From Enterococcus mediterraneensis (GTDB lineage: Bacteria; Bacillota; Bacilli; Lactobacillales; Enterococcaceae): DNA of 64,000 nt. The notes beneath the pieces were generated by a model. The model was not told the DNA's origin. It made no database searches and worked only from the letters and a program-made list of their open reading frames with translations. The stretch spans positions 67,001 to 131,000 of the forward strand of contig NZ_UWOP01000001.1 of the NCBI RefSeq assembly GCF_900604485.1, in the 5' to 3' direction. The first letter of the stretch is position 1, and each line of letters opens with the position of its first letter. Shown here in pieces: positions 21,097 through 28,358 of the stretch. A program made the translations under genes and the position numbers.

Positions 21097-21116
21097 TTAT
21101 GCTAAGTATAGCATAA
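21097..21116. promoter_or_regulatory. 20-bp palindrome over an extended -10 promoter
   Basis: TTATGCTA-AGTA-TAGCATAA is a perfect palindrome with 8-base arms. On the minus strand it contains TGCTATACT, an extended -10 for the formylglycine-enzyme-like gene. Placement in the divergent gap suggests an operator, but no known regulator consensus matches, and AT-rich -10 sequences easily form such symmetry. Confidence 0.5.
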
Positions 21117-21170
21117 AAAAAGACAGATTTTGCCAGCGTTTCCATTCAAAAACAAAAAGGAGTATATTCT

Positions 21171-21602
21171 ATGGACTCGATCACTTTGGGCTCTGAACCT
21201 TGGCTGCAAGCCGCCGCCTTTTCTTTACGTTATGAAGTTTTTGTTCTTGAACAAGGGATTTCTCCTGAAGATGAATTTGATTGGCGGGATACGAGAGGAC
21301 AAATGTATTTTGTCGCCTTTGCAGATAATCAGCCAGCAGGAACCCTCCGCTATCAAAAAAGCGATCCTCAAACCCTCCAGCCTGACCGCTTTTGTATCCA
21401 AAAAGTGTTTCGCGGACAAGGCATCGGCAGAAAGCTTTTAGCTGCTTGCGAAACCCAAGGAAAACAAGACGGCTGTCGCATTTCTCGTTTGTCCGCTGAA
21501 ATGACTGCTAAAAGTTTTTACCAAAAAAATGGCTATCAAGTCGTTTCGGAGCCTTTTTGGGAAGACGGTGTTCTTTGCGTCACCATGGAAAAAGTCCTTT
21601 AA
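21171..21602 (+). CDS. GNAT-family N-acetyltransferase
   Basis: A 143-residue acetyl-CoA-dependent acetyltransferase. The acetyl-CoA loop (R/Q)xxGxG/A is visible as FRGQGIGRKLL near residue 83, followed by AKSFYQKNGYQ near residue 115, the usual C-terminal GNAT motif. N-terminal FSLRYEVFVLEQGISPEDEFDW resembles the ElaA/YjcF-type subgroup. The substrate is unknown. The ATG at 21171 follows AAGGAG 8-9 bases upstream. It appears to be a single-gene unit. Confidence 0.88.
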   Translation: MDSITLGSEPWLQAAAFSLRYEVFVLEQGISPEDEFDWRDTRGQMYFVAFADNQPAGTLRYQKSDPQTLQPDRFCIQKVFRGQGIGRKLLAACETQGKQDGCRISRLSAEMTAKSFYQKNGYQVVSEPFWEDGVLCVTMEKVL

Positions 21603-21718
21603 AAGAACTATACGGTGAATGCGCTGAAAGTCATTATAAAAACTTTGGCTCATTTCCCCGTCCGTCATAGTGGTCGATCATTATATTTTATAGGCTTATA
21701 TTTTTAAATCGAATGCTT

Positions 21719-21775
21719 TGAATCAGTTTTTTATCTTACAAAACCTTATGGGAATACATTTATAAAAACGATTCA
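21719..21775. repeat. Imperfect inverted repeat after the P-type ATPase gene
   Basis: TGAATC..TTTTTTAT (from 21719) pairs with AT..AAAAACGATTCA (ending 21775) around a 25-base loop, 4 bases from the ATPase stop. It may act as a weak terminator, but no clean T-run follows. Confidence 0.35.
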
Positions 21776-21778
21776 GTA

Positions 21779-23572
21779 TTATCTTTGTCTCCCGTCATTT
21801 TTTGCCCGCAACGCGCTTAAGATCGAGACGGTATCCACCACTTCTTGCAGCATGGCACCGATCAATGCTGGAATAACACCGGTACTTGCAACAAGCATCA
21901 ATCCCACACAAATGAAGATCCCGATCAAAACAGATTGTCGCGCGATTTTCATCGTATCTTGCGACACCTTGACGGCGATCGCCACCCGACTTAGATCATC
22001 TTTCAAAATAACCGCATCGGCACTTTCTGAGGCAGCGGAAGAACCATGAGCCCCCATGGCGATACCTACATCGGCGATCGCTAACGCCGGAGCATCATTG
22101 ATACCGTCTCCTATCATTACCAAAGGCCGTTCTTCTTCTGGGACACTTTTTAAGACAGTGATTTTATCTTGGGGCAGACATTCTGCATGAACTTCACGAA
22201 TACCGACTTTTTCAGCTATTGATTCCGCTACTCCTTTGCGATCGCCCGTAAGCATGATCTCTCTTGTGATACCTAAACCTTGTAATTGTGTGATCGTTGC
22301 TTTTGCTTCTTTACGTACTTCATCTGTAAACGTCACACTACCAATATATCGATCATCCAATGAAGCAAAGATCATCGTGGACTCACCAGCTTTTACCTCC
22401 GCGTGGGCAAATTCCGCACGTCCGATCTTGATCAGCTTTCCATCGATTTCTCCTTGTACTCCCGACCCTACGACTTCTTCCAAATTGCTGACAGGTAAAA
22501 GATCGACTCTTTTTTCAGCATAAGAAACAAGTGAACGAGCGAGGATGTGCAAAGATTCTTGTTCCACACTGGCCAAATAACTCAAAAACTTGTCTTTCGA
22601 AAGACCAGGAACTGGATCGATTTCTGCCACTGTCAGTTGTCCTTTAGTGATCGTTCCGGTCTTATCAAAAGCAATGGTTTTAGCCCCCGCTAATTTTTCG
22701 ATCGTCGTCCCGGTTTTTACAACAATCCCGTTACGGCTGGAACGGCTCATACCAGCCACTAAAGCTACGGGAGCTGCCAGAATCAATGGACACGGAGAAG
22801 CAACTACCAGAACCTCGGCAAACCGTACCGGATTTTTGGTGATAAACCATGCGATCCCTCCGATCAGATAAGCCACAGCAGTAAACGGAACAGCGTAACG
22901 ATCCGCCATCCGGACAAAATGAGCAGGCTTTTCCTGAGATTCTTTTACCAGCTTCACGATTTTCTGGTATTGGGAATCTTCCGCCAGCGAAGTTACTTTA
23001 TAGATCAAACTGCCTTCTCCGTTGATCGCGCCGGACATGATCTCATCGCCGACTTTTTTATCTACTGGTCGTGATTCGCCAGTCAGAGAGGACTCATCTA
23101 CACTGCCCGCTTCTAACGCTTCACCGTCAACCGGAACGATCTCATGAGGTTTGACCACCAAAATATCACCGACTTTTACCTGATCCAGTGTCAGATCTTC
23201 CAAACGATCTCCCTGTTTGCGATGGGCGATCTGGGGTGAATTATCCAATAAGGATTGTAATTCGCGTCCTGCTTGACGACTAGCATAATCTTCCAAACTA
23301 TCCCCGCCTGTCAGCATGATCAAGATCATCAAACTGGCCCAATACTCACCAACCGCCAACGTTGCTACAATGGCTGTGATGGCCAAAATATCTACGCCAT
23401 ATCTACCGGAGCGTAACGTTTTGATCATCTCTACCAGCAAAGTAAAAGTGATCACACCCCCCATAATAGCGACTAAGAGATATGCCCATTGGGATTGATT
23501 AAAAACAAACTCAAGAAGGCAAGCCAACGCTCCTATCAATAATGTTGAGAAAAATTTTTTAAAATGACTCAT
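21779..23572 (-). CDS. P1B-type heavy-metal-transporting ATPase (SPC type)
   Basis: A metal-exporting P-type ATPase of about 597 residues. Visible motifs are TGES (actuator domain, near 165), SPCPLILAAP in the metal-binding membrane helix, DKTGTIT with the phosphorylated Asp, and GDGINDAPALA in the hinge. It lacks an N-terminal heavy-metal-associated domain. The SPC rather than CPC/CPH motif argues against a copper pump; SPC pumps are reported for Co, Fe or Zn, so the ion is open. Three starts compete (GTG 23590, ATG 23578, ATG 23572). The last lies 6 bases after GGGG and is used here, with low certainty. It stands alone with no visible metal-regulator gene beside it. Confidence 0.9.
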   Translation of the reverse strand: MSHFKKFFSTLLIGALACLLEFVFNQSQWAYLLVAIMGGVITFTLLVEMIKTLRSGRYGVDILAITAIVATLAVGEYWASLMILIMLTGGDSLEDYASRQAGRELQSLLDNSPQIAHRKQGDRLEDLTLDQVKVGDILVVKPHEIVPVDGEALEAGSVDESSLTGESRPVDKKVGDEIMSGAINGEGSLIYKVTSLAEDSQYQKIVKLVKESQEKPAHFVRMADRYAVPFTAVAYLIGGIAWFITKNPVRFAEVLVVASPCPLILAAPVALVAGMSRSSRNGIVVKTGTTIEKLAGAKTIAFDKTGTITKGQLTVAEIDPVPGLSKDKFLSYLASVEQESLHILARSLVSYAEKRVDLLPVSNLEEVVGSGVQGEIDGKLIKIGRAEFAHAEVKAGESTMIFASLDDRYIGSVTFTDEVRKEAKATITQLQGLGITREIMLTGDRKGVAESIAEKVGIREVHAECLPQDKITVLKSVPEEERPLVMIGDGINDAPALAIADVGIAMGAHGSSAASESADAVILKDDLSRVAIAVKVSQDTMKIARQSVLIGIFICVGLMLVASTGVIPALIGAMLQEVVDTVSILSALRAKNDGRQR

Positions 23573-23859
23573 GTTCATCCCCACTTCCACAACTTGAATC
23601 CTTCAAGTTTCAAATAAAGCATAGTCTTATTCCTAAAAAATGAAAATGAAAATGAACTAAATGAAAAAAATAATCATTTACAATTAGACAGATTCCAAAA
23701 GTAACTATGGGGATCTGATTTTGTACTTTGTCTTATGGAAAAAACGCAAAAAAATATCCAAACGACAAGCAAAACCAGACTTGAAGATTGGAACAAAAGC
23801 CAATTTTCAAACCAGTTCTATGATTGCTGTCATTCAGATATTAATTTTGCTCTCTATCA

Positions 23860-23885
23860 AATAAGCCAGATAAGCCAGATAAGCT
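23860..23885. repeat. Short tandem repeat after cshB
   Basis: About two and a half copies of the 9-base unit ATAAGCCAG lie directly downstream of the cshB stop. The 297-base gap 23591-23887 holds no credible gene. Its left part (23640-23690) is very AT-rich with repeated ATGAAA units upstream of the metal ATPase and may hold that gene's promoter, but no clear -35/-10 pair was found. Confidence 0.6.
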
Positions 23886-23887
23886 GT

Positions 23888-25234
23888 TTATTGATGAGAA
23901 TTTTTCTTGTTTTTGCGCGCTGTACGAGTTTGTTGACGGCGTTCGACTTTGCGTTTTTGTTTGTTGCTTTTATCAACAGCCCATTGGATCTTTTTCTTAT
24001 AACCGGGCTTGATTTTTTTCTTCTTCTTTTTCACCAAACCGATCAATGTTGGATCAAGCTCATCCCGCGTCTTTTCCCGTTTTTGACGACGATTGCGGTC
24101 ATAGCTGTCCACGATCTCGCCGTTTTTGATCTCTTTTGGTTCAAAAGTCACACCGATATTTTCAATGGCCGCGATCATTTTTTCATCAGCCGGATCATAC
24201 AATGTGATGGCGATCCCGCTCAAATTGTTTCTGCCGGTCCGTCCGACACGGTGGATGAAGAAATCAAGATCATCGGGGATCTCCGCATTGATCACGTGAG
24301 AAACACCCTCGATATCGATCCCTCTGGCAGCAAGATCCGTCGCTACGACGTATTGATACTCGAGATTTTGAACTTGGCGCATCACCCGCTTGCGTTCCCG
24401 CGGTGTTACATCGCCATGAATTTTCGCAACCTTCAAGCCTTTTCCTTTTAGATAATCAGTGATCTCATCGACCCGTTGTTTCGTATTGGCAAAAACGATC
24501 GCTAGATAAGGATGTCCTTGCGTCAATAATTGATAGATCAGTTGATTTTTATTTTTTCCTTTGGTAGAGATCAACCAGTTGTCGATAGTTTCTGAAATCA
24601 CCGCTTTTGCTTTGATTTCTTCGATCAAAGGATTTTGCATATATTTCTTTAAAAACGGCCGCAATTTTTCAGGGATCGTTGCGGAGAAGACCAGCATTTG
24701 CAATTTTTCTGGTAAACGTCCGGCGATTTGATCGACTTCTGCCAAAAAGCCCATGTCTAATGTCATATCGGCTTCATCCACGACAAAAGCTTGCGCGGTG
24801 TGGACTGCCAGCGCCTGTTCATTCATCATATCCAAGATTCTTCCTGGTGTACCAATGACCACATGAGGTTGTTGGTGTTTCAAGCGGTCCAATTGCCGCT
24901 GCTTGTCTGTTCCTCCGACAAAATTGGTCACCCGGATCTCCGGATCGGAAAATTGCGCGATTTGTTTTGCTGCTTGATAGATTTGTCCAGCTAGTTCACG
25001 ACTAGGGGCCGTGATCACGACTTGGACTTTATCACTTTCAGGATCGATTTTATCAAATAGCGGAAGTAAGAATGTATGGGTCTTCCCGCTGCCTGTTTGC
25101 GATTGTCCGACGACACTTCGGCCTTTTTGAATGACAGGGATCAGTTTTTCTTGAACTTCGGTAGGCTCATTAAAGCCTTTGTCTTCTAATGCTTCATAAA
25201 TAAATGGTTGAAATTTGAATTTTTCAAAACTCAT
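23888..25234 (-). CDS. cshB: DEAD-box RNA helicase CshB
   Basis: ATP-dependent RNA helicase, probably for cold-stress RNA and ribosome metabolism. In order: Q-motif region (FKFQPFIYEALEDKGFNEPTEVQ); Walker A SQTGSGKT; motif Ia APSRELA; motif Ib TPGRILDM; motif II VDEADM (DEAD); motif III SAT; motif V ATDLAARGID; motif VI HRVGRTGR. The lysine/arginine-rich tail (about 375-448) likely binds RNA. Close similarity to B. subtilis CshB, including DMGFLAEVDQI and LQMLVFSATIPEKL, supports the subfamily. The promoter has an extended -10 (TGCTATAAT, 25269-25277). The ATG at 25234 follows AGAAGG. Confidence 0.93.
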   Translation of the reverse strand: MSFEKFKFQPFIYEALEDKGFNEPTEVQEKLIPVIQKGRSVVGQSQTGSGKTHTFLLPLFDKIDPESDKVQVVITAPSRELAGQIYQAAKQIAQFSDPEIRVTNFVGGTDKQRQLDRLKHQQPHVVIGTPGRILDMMNEQALAVHTAQAFVVDEADMTLDMGFLAEVDQIAGRLPEKLQMLVFSATIPEKLRPFLKKYMQNPLIEEIKAKAVISETIDNWLISTKGKNKNQLIYQLLTQGHPYLAIVFANTKQRVDEITDYLKGKGLKVAKIHGDVTPRERKRVMRQVQNLEYQYVVATDLAARGIDIEGVSHVINAEIPDDLDFFIHRVGRTGRNNLSGIAITLYDPADEKMIAAIENIGVTFEPKEIKNGEIVDSYDRNRRQKREKTRDELDPTLIGLVKKKKKKIKPGYKKKIQWAVDKSNKQKRKVERRQQTRTARKNKKNSHQ

Positions 25235-25268
25235 CTAAGCACCTTCTTTCTTTGAGGATTCCTTGCGC

Positions 25269-25277
25269 ATTATAGCA
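25269..25277 (-). promoter_or_regulatory. cshB extended -10 promoter
   Basis: Minus-strand TGCTATAAT matches the TGnTATAAT extended -10. No good -35 is seen, which fits this promoter class. Confidence 0.6.
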
Positions 25278-25294
25278 CAATTTTTGCATTTCAC

Positions 25295-26446
25295 CTATTT
25301 TTCTTTTATTGGGATCGTACTGATCGTATAAGTATGACTTTGTTTTTCATAGAATAGCTGCCGACGCTTTTTGAAAAATGACCAGCCGATAGTGAGAAAG
25401 AATACGACTTGTAAAACACCTCCGCAGAGAGACAAAAATACGGAAATAGCTACGATAAAATGATTGCGGCTTTGAACCAAAGGCGCTAGTAACGCAGTCA
25501 GCTGACCGATACCGCCATAAAAGAAGTACAAGATTCCATAGCGTTTCAACAATGCGGAGAAACGGATTTTTTCCCGTTGCTCCTCCACTACACGAATGCG
25601 GACCGCTTTTTTCCCGAGGGTCTGACCATTGAAAAGATACGCGAAACAAACGAAATAAAGAAACACCCCGCCAAAAAACCACCAGATATTATCGACAAAG
25701 TTCGCTTGGTAATCTTTCGTGATCAAGCGATACACGATTGTCGCTGCAAACGCGACTAGATAGAGAACGATCCAGTCAATGACAAATGCCGCAAGCCGGC
25801 GGAAAAATGTCACCTCTTGCCCTCTTGCATAAGCTTCTTCATCGATTTCCTTACGTGTCGGCAAGACAAATGTCAGTAATGGCTCGATCGCAAAACCCAG
25901 CATGCCGCCTAACGTGTTATTCAGCAAATCGTTGACATCTGCTAACCGGTACGGACGTGGATAAATGAATAACAGTCCAGTATATTGCAAAGTTTCAAAA
26001 GAAAGCGACAGTAGAAAACTCCATAGGATCGTCTTTATAAATGAAACTTTGAAATAATAGCGCAGATAAACCCCAAACGGAACCACTAAAAGGATATTGA
26101 ACATCGGCTCTAAAAAAACATTTTGTTTCATTGCCGGCAAATACGTGCTGGGATCTTTGATATTTAAAACAGTCTGCTGTAAAAAATGTTGTAATGACGC
26201 TCCTAAGTGCAACTCGATAGTTGGTGACGTATAGTGAGCGACTTCGCTGATCGGCGGCAGCGGCAGGACCACTAAAAAGTAGGCACATAACAGATAAAAA
26301 ATAAATGAATATAAAATAATCGCTCGCGTAAAAACAAATGTGCCGTATTTTCGATACTCATAGATCAGGAAAAATCCTGATAGAAAAAGTGCTAAAAACG
26401 GAAAAATCAATAATGCGGTCTTAATAGGAATGATGTAGGCTGACAT
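25295..26446 (-). CDS. VanZ-like / RDD family membrane protein
   Basis: A 383-residue membrane protein in two parts. The first 215 residues have about five to six helices in the VanZ-like arrangement (PYRLADVNDLLNNTLGGMLGF is the typical VanZ motif). Residues about 225-345 form an RDD domain (FFRRLAAFVIDWIVLYL and FNGQTLGKKAVRIRVV). VanZ homologues can lower teicoplanin binding, but most chromosomal copies have no known role. The ATG at 26446 follows AAGGAGGG. It is divergent from the small membrane protein at 26536; the two starts are 89 bases apart. Confidence 0.88.
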   Translation of the reverse strand: MSAYIIPIKTALLIFPFLALFLSGFFLIYEYRKYGTFVFTRAIILYSFIFYLLCAYFLVVLPLPPISEVAHYTSPTIELHLGASLQHFLQQTVLNIKDPSTYLPAMKQNVFLEPMFNILLVVPFGVYLRYYFKVSFIKTILWSFLLSLSFETLQYTGLLFIYPRPYRLADVNDLLNNTLGGMLGFAIEPLLTFVLPTRKEIDEEAYARGQEVTFFRRLAAFVIDWIVLYLVAFAATIVYRLITKDYQANFVDNIWWFFGGVFLYFVCFAYLFNGQTLGKKAVRIRVVEEQREKIRFSALLKRYGILYFFYGGIGQLTALLAPLVQSRNHFIVAISVFLSLCGGVLQVVFFLTIGWSFFKKRRQLFYEKQSHTYTISTIPIKEK

Positions 26447-26535
26447 CAGGTCCCTCCTTTTTTTTAGAAGATCACAATCGACTCTATTTCCAAAAATCAA
26501 CTATTTGAAGTATGATAGAAATAGGAGGTGATTGG

Positions 26536-26853
26536 ATGTTAAATGTTTATTTTGCGTTTGGCGTACCGCTATTTTTGCTCTTATTGTATTTTGCAGTAAC
26601 CATTTTTCGTAAGAAAACAAGCGTCCCATATCTGGGTTTTGTCAATTTTATCATCGCCGGCTTCTTGACGGCGTTCAGCTTCCAAGTCTTACAATTTGCC
26701 TTGCATCAAGCTGGCAATAGTTCAAGACTTCAAGTAGAAGAAGAAATAGGTTATCCATTGATGGTGTTAGGTTTGCCGCTGATCATCGGTGCAATCTTGG
26801 TCATCATCAATATCTATGGTGCTTATTTGCGGGTCCGCAAAACAAAAAAGTGA
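26536..26853 (+). CDS. Small three-helix membrane protein, unknown
   Basis: Unrecognised 105-residue protein with membrane helices at about 5-23, 34-55 and 75-97 and a basic C-terminus (RVRKTKK), consistent with a cytoplasmic tail. The ATG at 26536 is preceded by AGGAGGTGAT, a near-perfect ribosome site; an in-frame upstream ATG at 26512 would lie before that site. A strong bidirectional terminator follows at 26896. Confidence 0.75.
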   Translation: MLNVYFAFGVPLFLLLLYFAVTIFRKKTSVPYLGFVNFIIAGFLTAFSFQVLQFALHQAGNSSRLQVEEEIGYPLMVLGLPLIIGAILVIINIYGAYLRVRKTKK

Positions 26854-26895
26854 AAAATAGCTTTGTTACACTATATCCCAACGATCCTAACAATG

Positions 26896-26939
26896 AAATA
26901 TCCGAATGACAGCATTCCGCTGCCCTTCGGATATTTTTT
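26896..26939. terminator. Bidirectional terminator
   Basis: Eleven-base stem AAATATCCGAA/TTCGGATATTT (26896-26906 with 26926-26936), with an inner CAGC/GCTG extension and T-rich ends. It separates the plus-strand membrane gene from the convergent minus-strand gene at 26965. Confidence 0.9.
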
Positions 26940-26964
26940 GTGTTTATTGTGTGGATAGGAGCTG

Positions 26965-27177
26965 CTAGTCCAATTCGACTGTGTCGGAAAGAAACTGCGC
27001 TTTTTCCTCATCGTCTAGTTTGCTGAGCAAATAATCAAAATCTCCTAACGAGATCACTACAGCGTCGACGTTGTTGTTTTCATCGATCATTTCCAATGCA
27101 GTATAATCATCACCGACATTTTGCAGTAGATCGATCAAATTTTGATCTTTCAGAGTGATATATTCGGTTTTTTTCAT
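26965..27177 (-). CDS. Small acidic protein, weak Phd/YefM resemblance
   Basis: A 70-residue acidic protein, second gene of a two-gene unit. The layout YITLKDQNLIDLLQNVGDDY...VDAVVISLGDFDYLLSKL is reminiscent of Phd/YefM antitoxins, in which a short LL..V motif is followed by VVISLEDYEALL. The match is by eye only, and the N-terminal DNA-binding residues are not convincing. The ATG at 27177 has AGGATGTGAT upstream, 11 bases after the preceding gene. It could equally be an unrelated stress protein. Confidence 0.65.
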   Translation of the reverse strand: MKKTEYITLKDQNLIDLLQNVGDDYTALEMIDENNNVDAVVISLGDFDYLLSKLDDEEKAQFLSDTVELD

Positions 27178-27188
27178 ATGATCACATC

Positions 27189-27554
27189 CTAATCACTAAA
27201 TTCATAATATTGGATATCTAATTTTGTTTCATCTATCCCCATTTTAACGAATGTTGAAAGATCCAGCAAAATAAATCCCTCATCAATGATTGCATATAGA
27301 TTATCTTCTAACGCTTCTTCGATATAAGGCAAGATTTCATCTTCATTTCCCCGAGGATTATCTTTGACGGCTTCCATACAAGAAAATAAATGGGTATCTT
27401 TCAATAGGAAATATTCATTATCATATTTATAAACAGTTGCTCGAAAACAACGATTCGGCAGTTGGGCCTGGATCATAAAAAAACTTTCTCTGACGTTTCC
27501 ACACATTAAAATATTTGCTAATTCTTGTGGTTTTAATGCTTGTTGATAAAACAT
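27189..27554 (-). CDS. Uncharacterised 121-residue protein
   Basis: First gene of the two-gene unit at 27604-26965. The protein has no signal peptide or membrane helix, carries two cysteines (CGN, CMEAV) plus one in NRCFRATVY, and is acidic in its C-terminal half (NEDEILPYIEEALEDNL). No toxin family (RelE, MazF, Doc, HipA) is recognised. The ATG at 27554 has AAGGGAGG. A promoter at 27577-27604 drives it with the small acidic gene behind it. Confidence 0.7.
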   Translation of the reverse strand: MFYQQALKPQELANILMCGNVRESFFMIQAQLPNRCFRATVYKYDNEYFLLKDTHLFSCMEAVKDNPRGNEDEILPYIEEALEDNLYAIIDEGFILLDLSTFVKMGIDETKLDIQYYEFSD

Positions 27555-27576
27555 GTTTATCCTCCCTTATACCTTG

Positions 27577-27604
27577 ATTATAGGAGAGGTAGAGGGAAAA
27601 ACAA
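27577..27604 (-). promoter_or_regulatory. Promoter of the 121/70-residue gene pair
   Basis: Minus-strand TTGTTT (27599-27604) and TATAAT (27577-27582), with a 16-base spacer, about 23 bases before the start codon. Confidence 0.65.
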
Positions 27605-27606
27605 AA

Positions 27607-27638
27607 TAAACGGTTTTTCGTTTAGAAAAAATTAAACG
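27607..27638 (-). terminator. Alternating hairpin arms after the HD gene
   Basis: On the minus strand three 6-base arms CGTTTA (27633-27638), TAAACG (27619-27624) and CGTTTA (27607-27612) follow one another. The middle arm can pair with either neighbour, so two hairpins exclude each other. The second is followed by TTTTGTTTTT and could act as a weak terminator. Confidence 0.5.
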
Positions 27639-27674
27639 CCGGATTTTTATCAACATTTCAACCTCTAGATTGCA

Positions 27675-28325
27675 TTATTTTCCATGCCATTCTTGATAGA
27701 ATTCTTCTAAGAAACTTTCCATGAATTCTTTACGTCGCAAGGCTTCTTTTCTGCCAAACTCTGTATTCATCCCGTCGGCCAAGACAAACAGTTTTTCATA
27801 AAAATGATTAACGACAGTAGAGCCTTTACGGTAATCTTTTTTGCTGGTATAAGTCACAGGTTCCACTGTCTCATCATACATCACATCTCCATGAGCTCCG
27901 CCAAAATAGGCGGTCCTCAAAACGCCGATCGCTCCCAAAGCATCTAAACGATCTGCATCTTGGACAATTTGTCCTTCTAATGAAAGATCTGCTTTTCCAT
28001 GCTCGATTTCTTGCGAAAAAGATAAGTGAGTAATGATATATAGGATCTCTTGAATCTGTTTTTCTTGCAATCCTAATGAATGAAGAAAATCTTCAACCTC
28101 CTGCAAGGCCTTCTCTGGATCAGGTACGACCTTATCATCTATTGTGTCGTGCAGGTATGCAGAAGTTAGGATGATCGTTTTGTCACAGAAAATTTTATCT
28201 TCGTCCTTTAAAATCGATTCTGCCAATCTAGCCACTCTTTGGGCATGGGCAAAATCGTGTCCTGTTCGATCATCTTGCAAGCGTTCTTTAGCAAATGCAA
28301 TGATCTGTTCCAGTTGTTCTTTCAC
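27675..28325 (-). CDS. HD-domain phosphohydrolase
   Basis: A 216-residue metal-dependent phosphohydrolase. The HD pattern is complete: H in TGHDFAHAQRVA near residue 23-27, HD in AYLHDTID near residue 58, and D in VQDADRLDALGAIG near 122. Similar proteins (YedJ/YpgQ-type) hydrolyse nucleotides, but the substrate is not known here. The start is a GTG at 28325, with AGAGGTTG upstream. It follows the M32 carboxypeptidase gene with 33 bases between and may share its transcript. Confidence 0.85.
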   Translation of the reverse strand: MKEQLEQIIAFAKERLQDDRTGHDFAHAQRVARLAESILKDEDKIFCDKTIILTSAYLHDTIDDKVVPDPEKALQEVEDFLHSLGLQEKQIQEILYIITHLSFSQEIEHGKADLSLEGQIVQDADRLDALGAIGVLRTAYFGGAHGDVMYDETVEPVTYTSKKDYRKGSTVVNHFYEKLFVLADGMNTEFGRKEALRRKEFMESFLEEFYQEWHGK

Positions 28326-28358
28326 TGTTCAACCTCTTTTTAAGTTATTGACGTCTCA

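Noticed and set aside
23640-23690. Possible Fur/PerR box in the AT-rich ATGAAA-repeat region
   Set aside because: The best alignments to the 7-1-7 Fur and PerR patterns leave about five mismatches, too many in such AT-rich DNA.
23735-24451. 238-codon plus-strand frame overlapping cshB
   Set aside because: Mostly antisense to the well-supported helicase gene, no ribosome site, and composition reflects the reverse of a Lys/Arg-rich tail.
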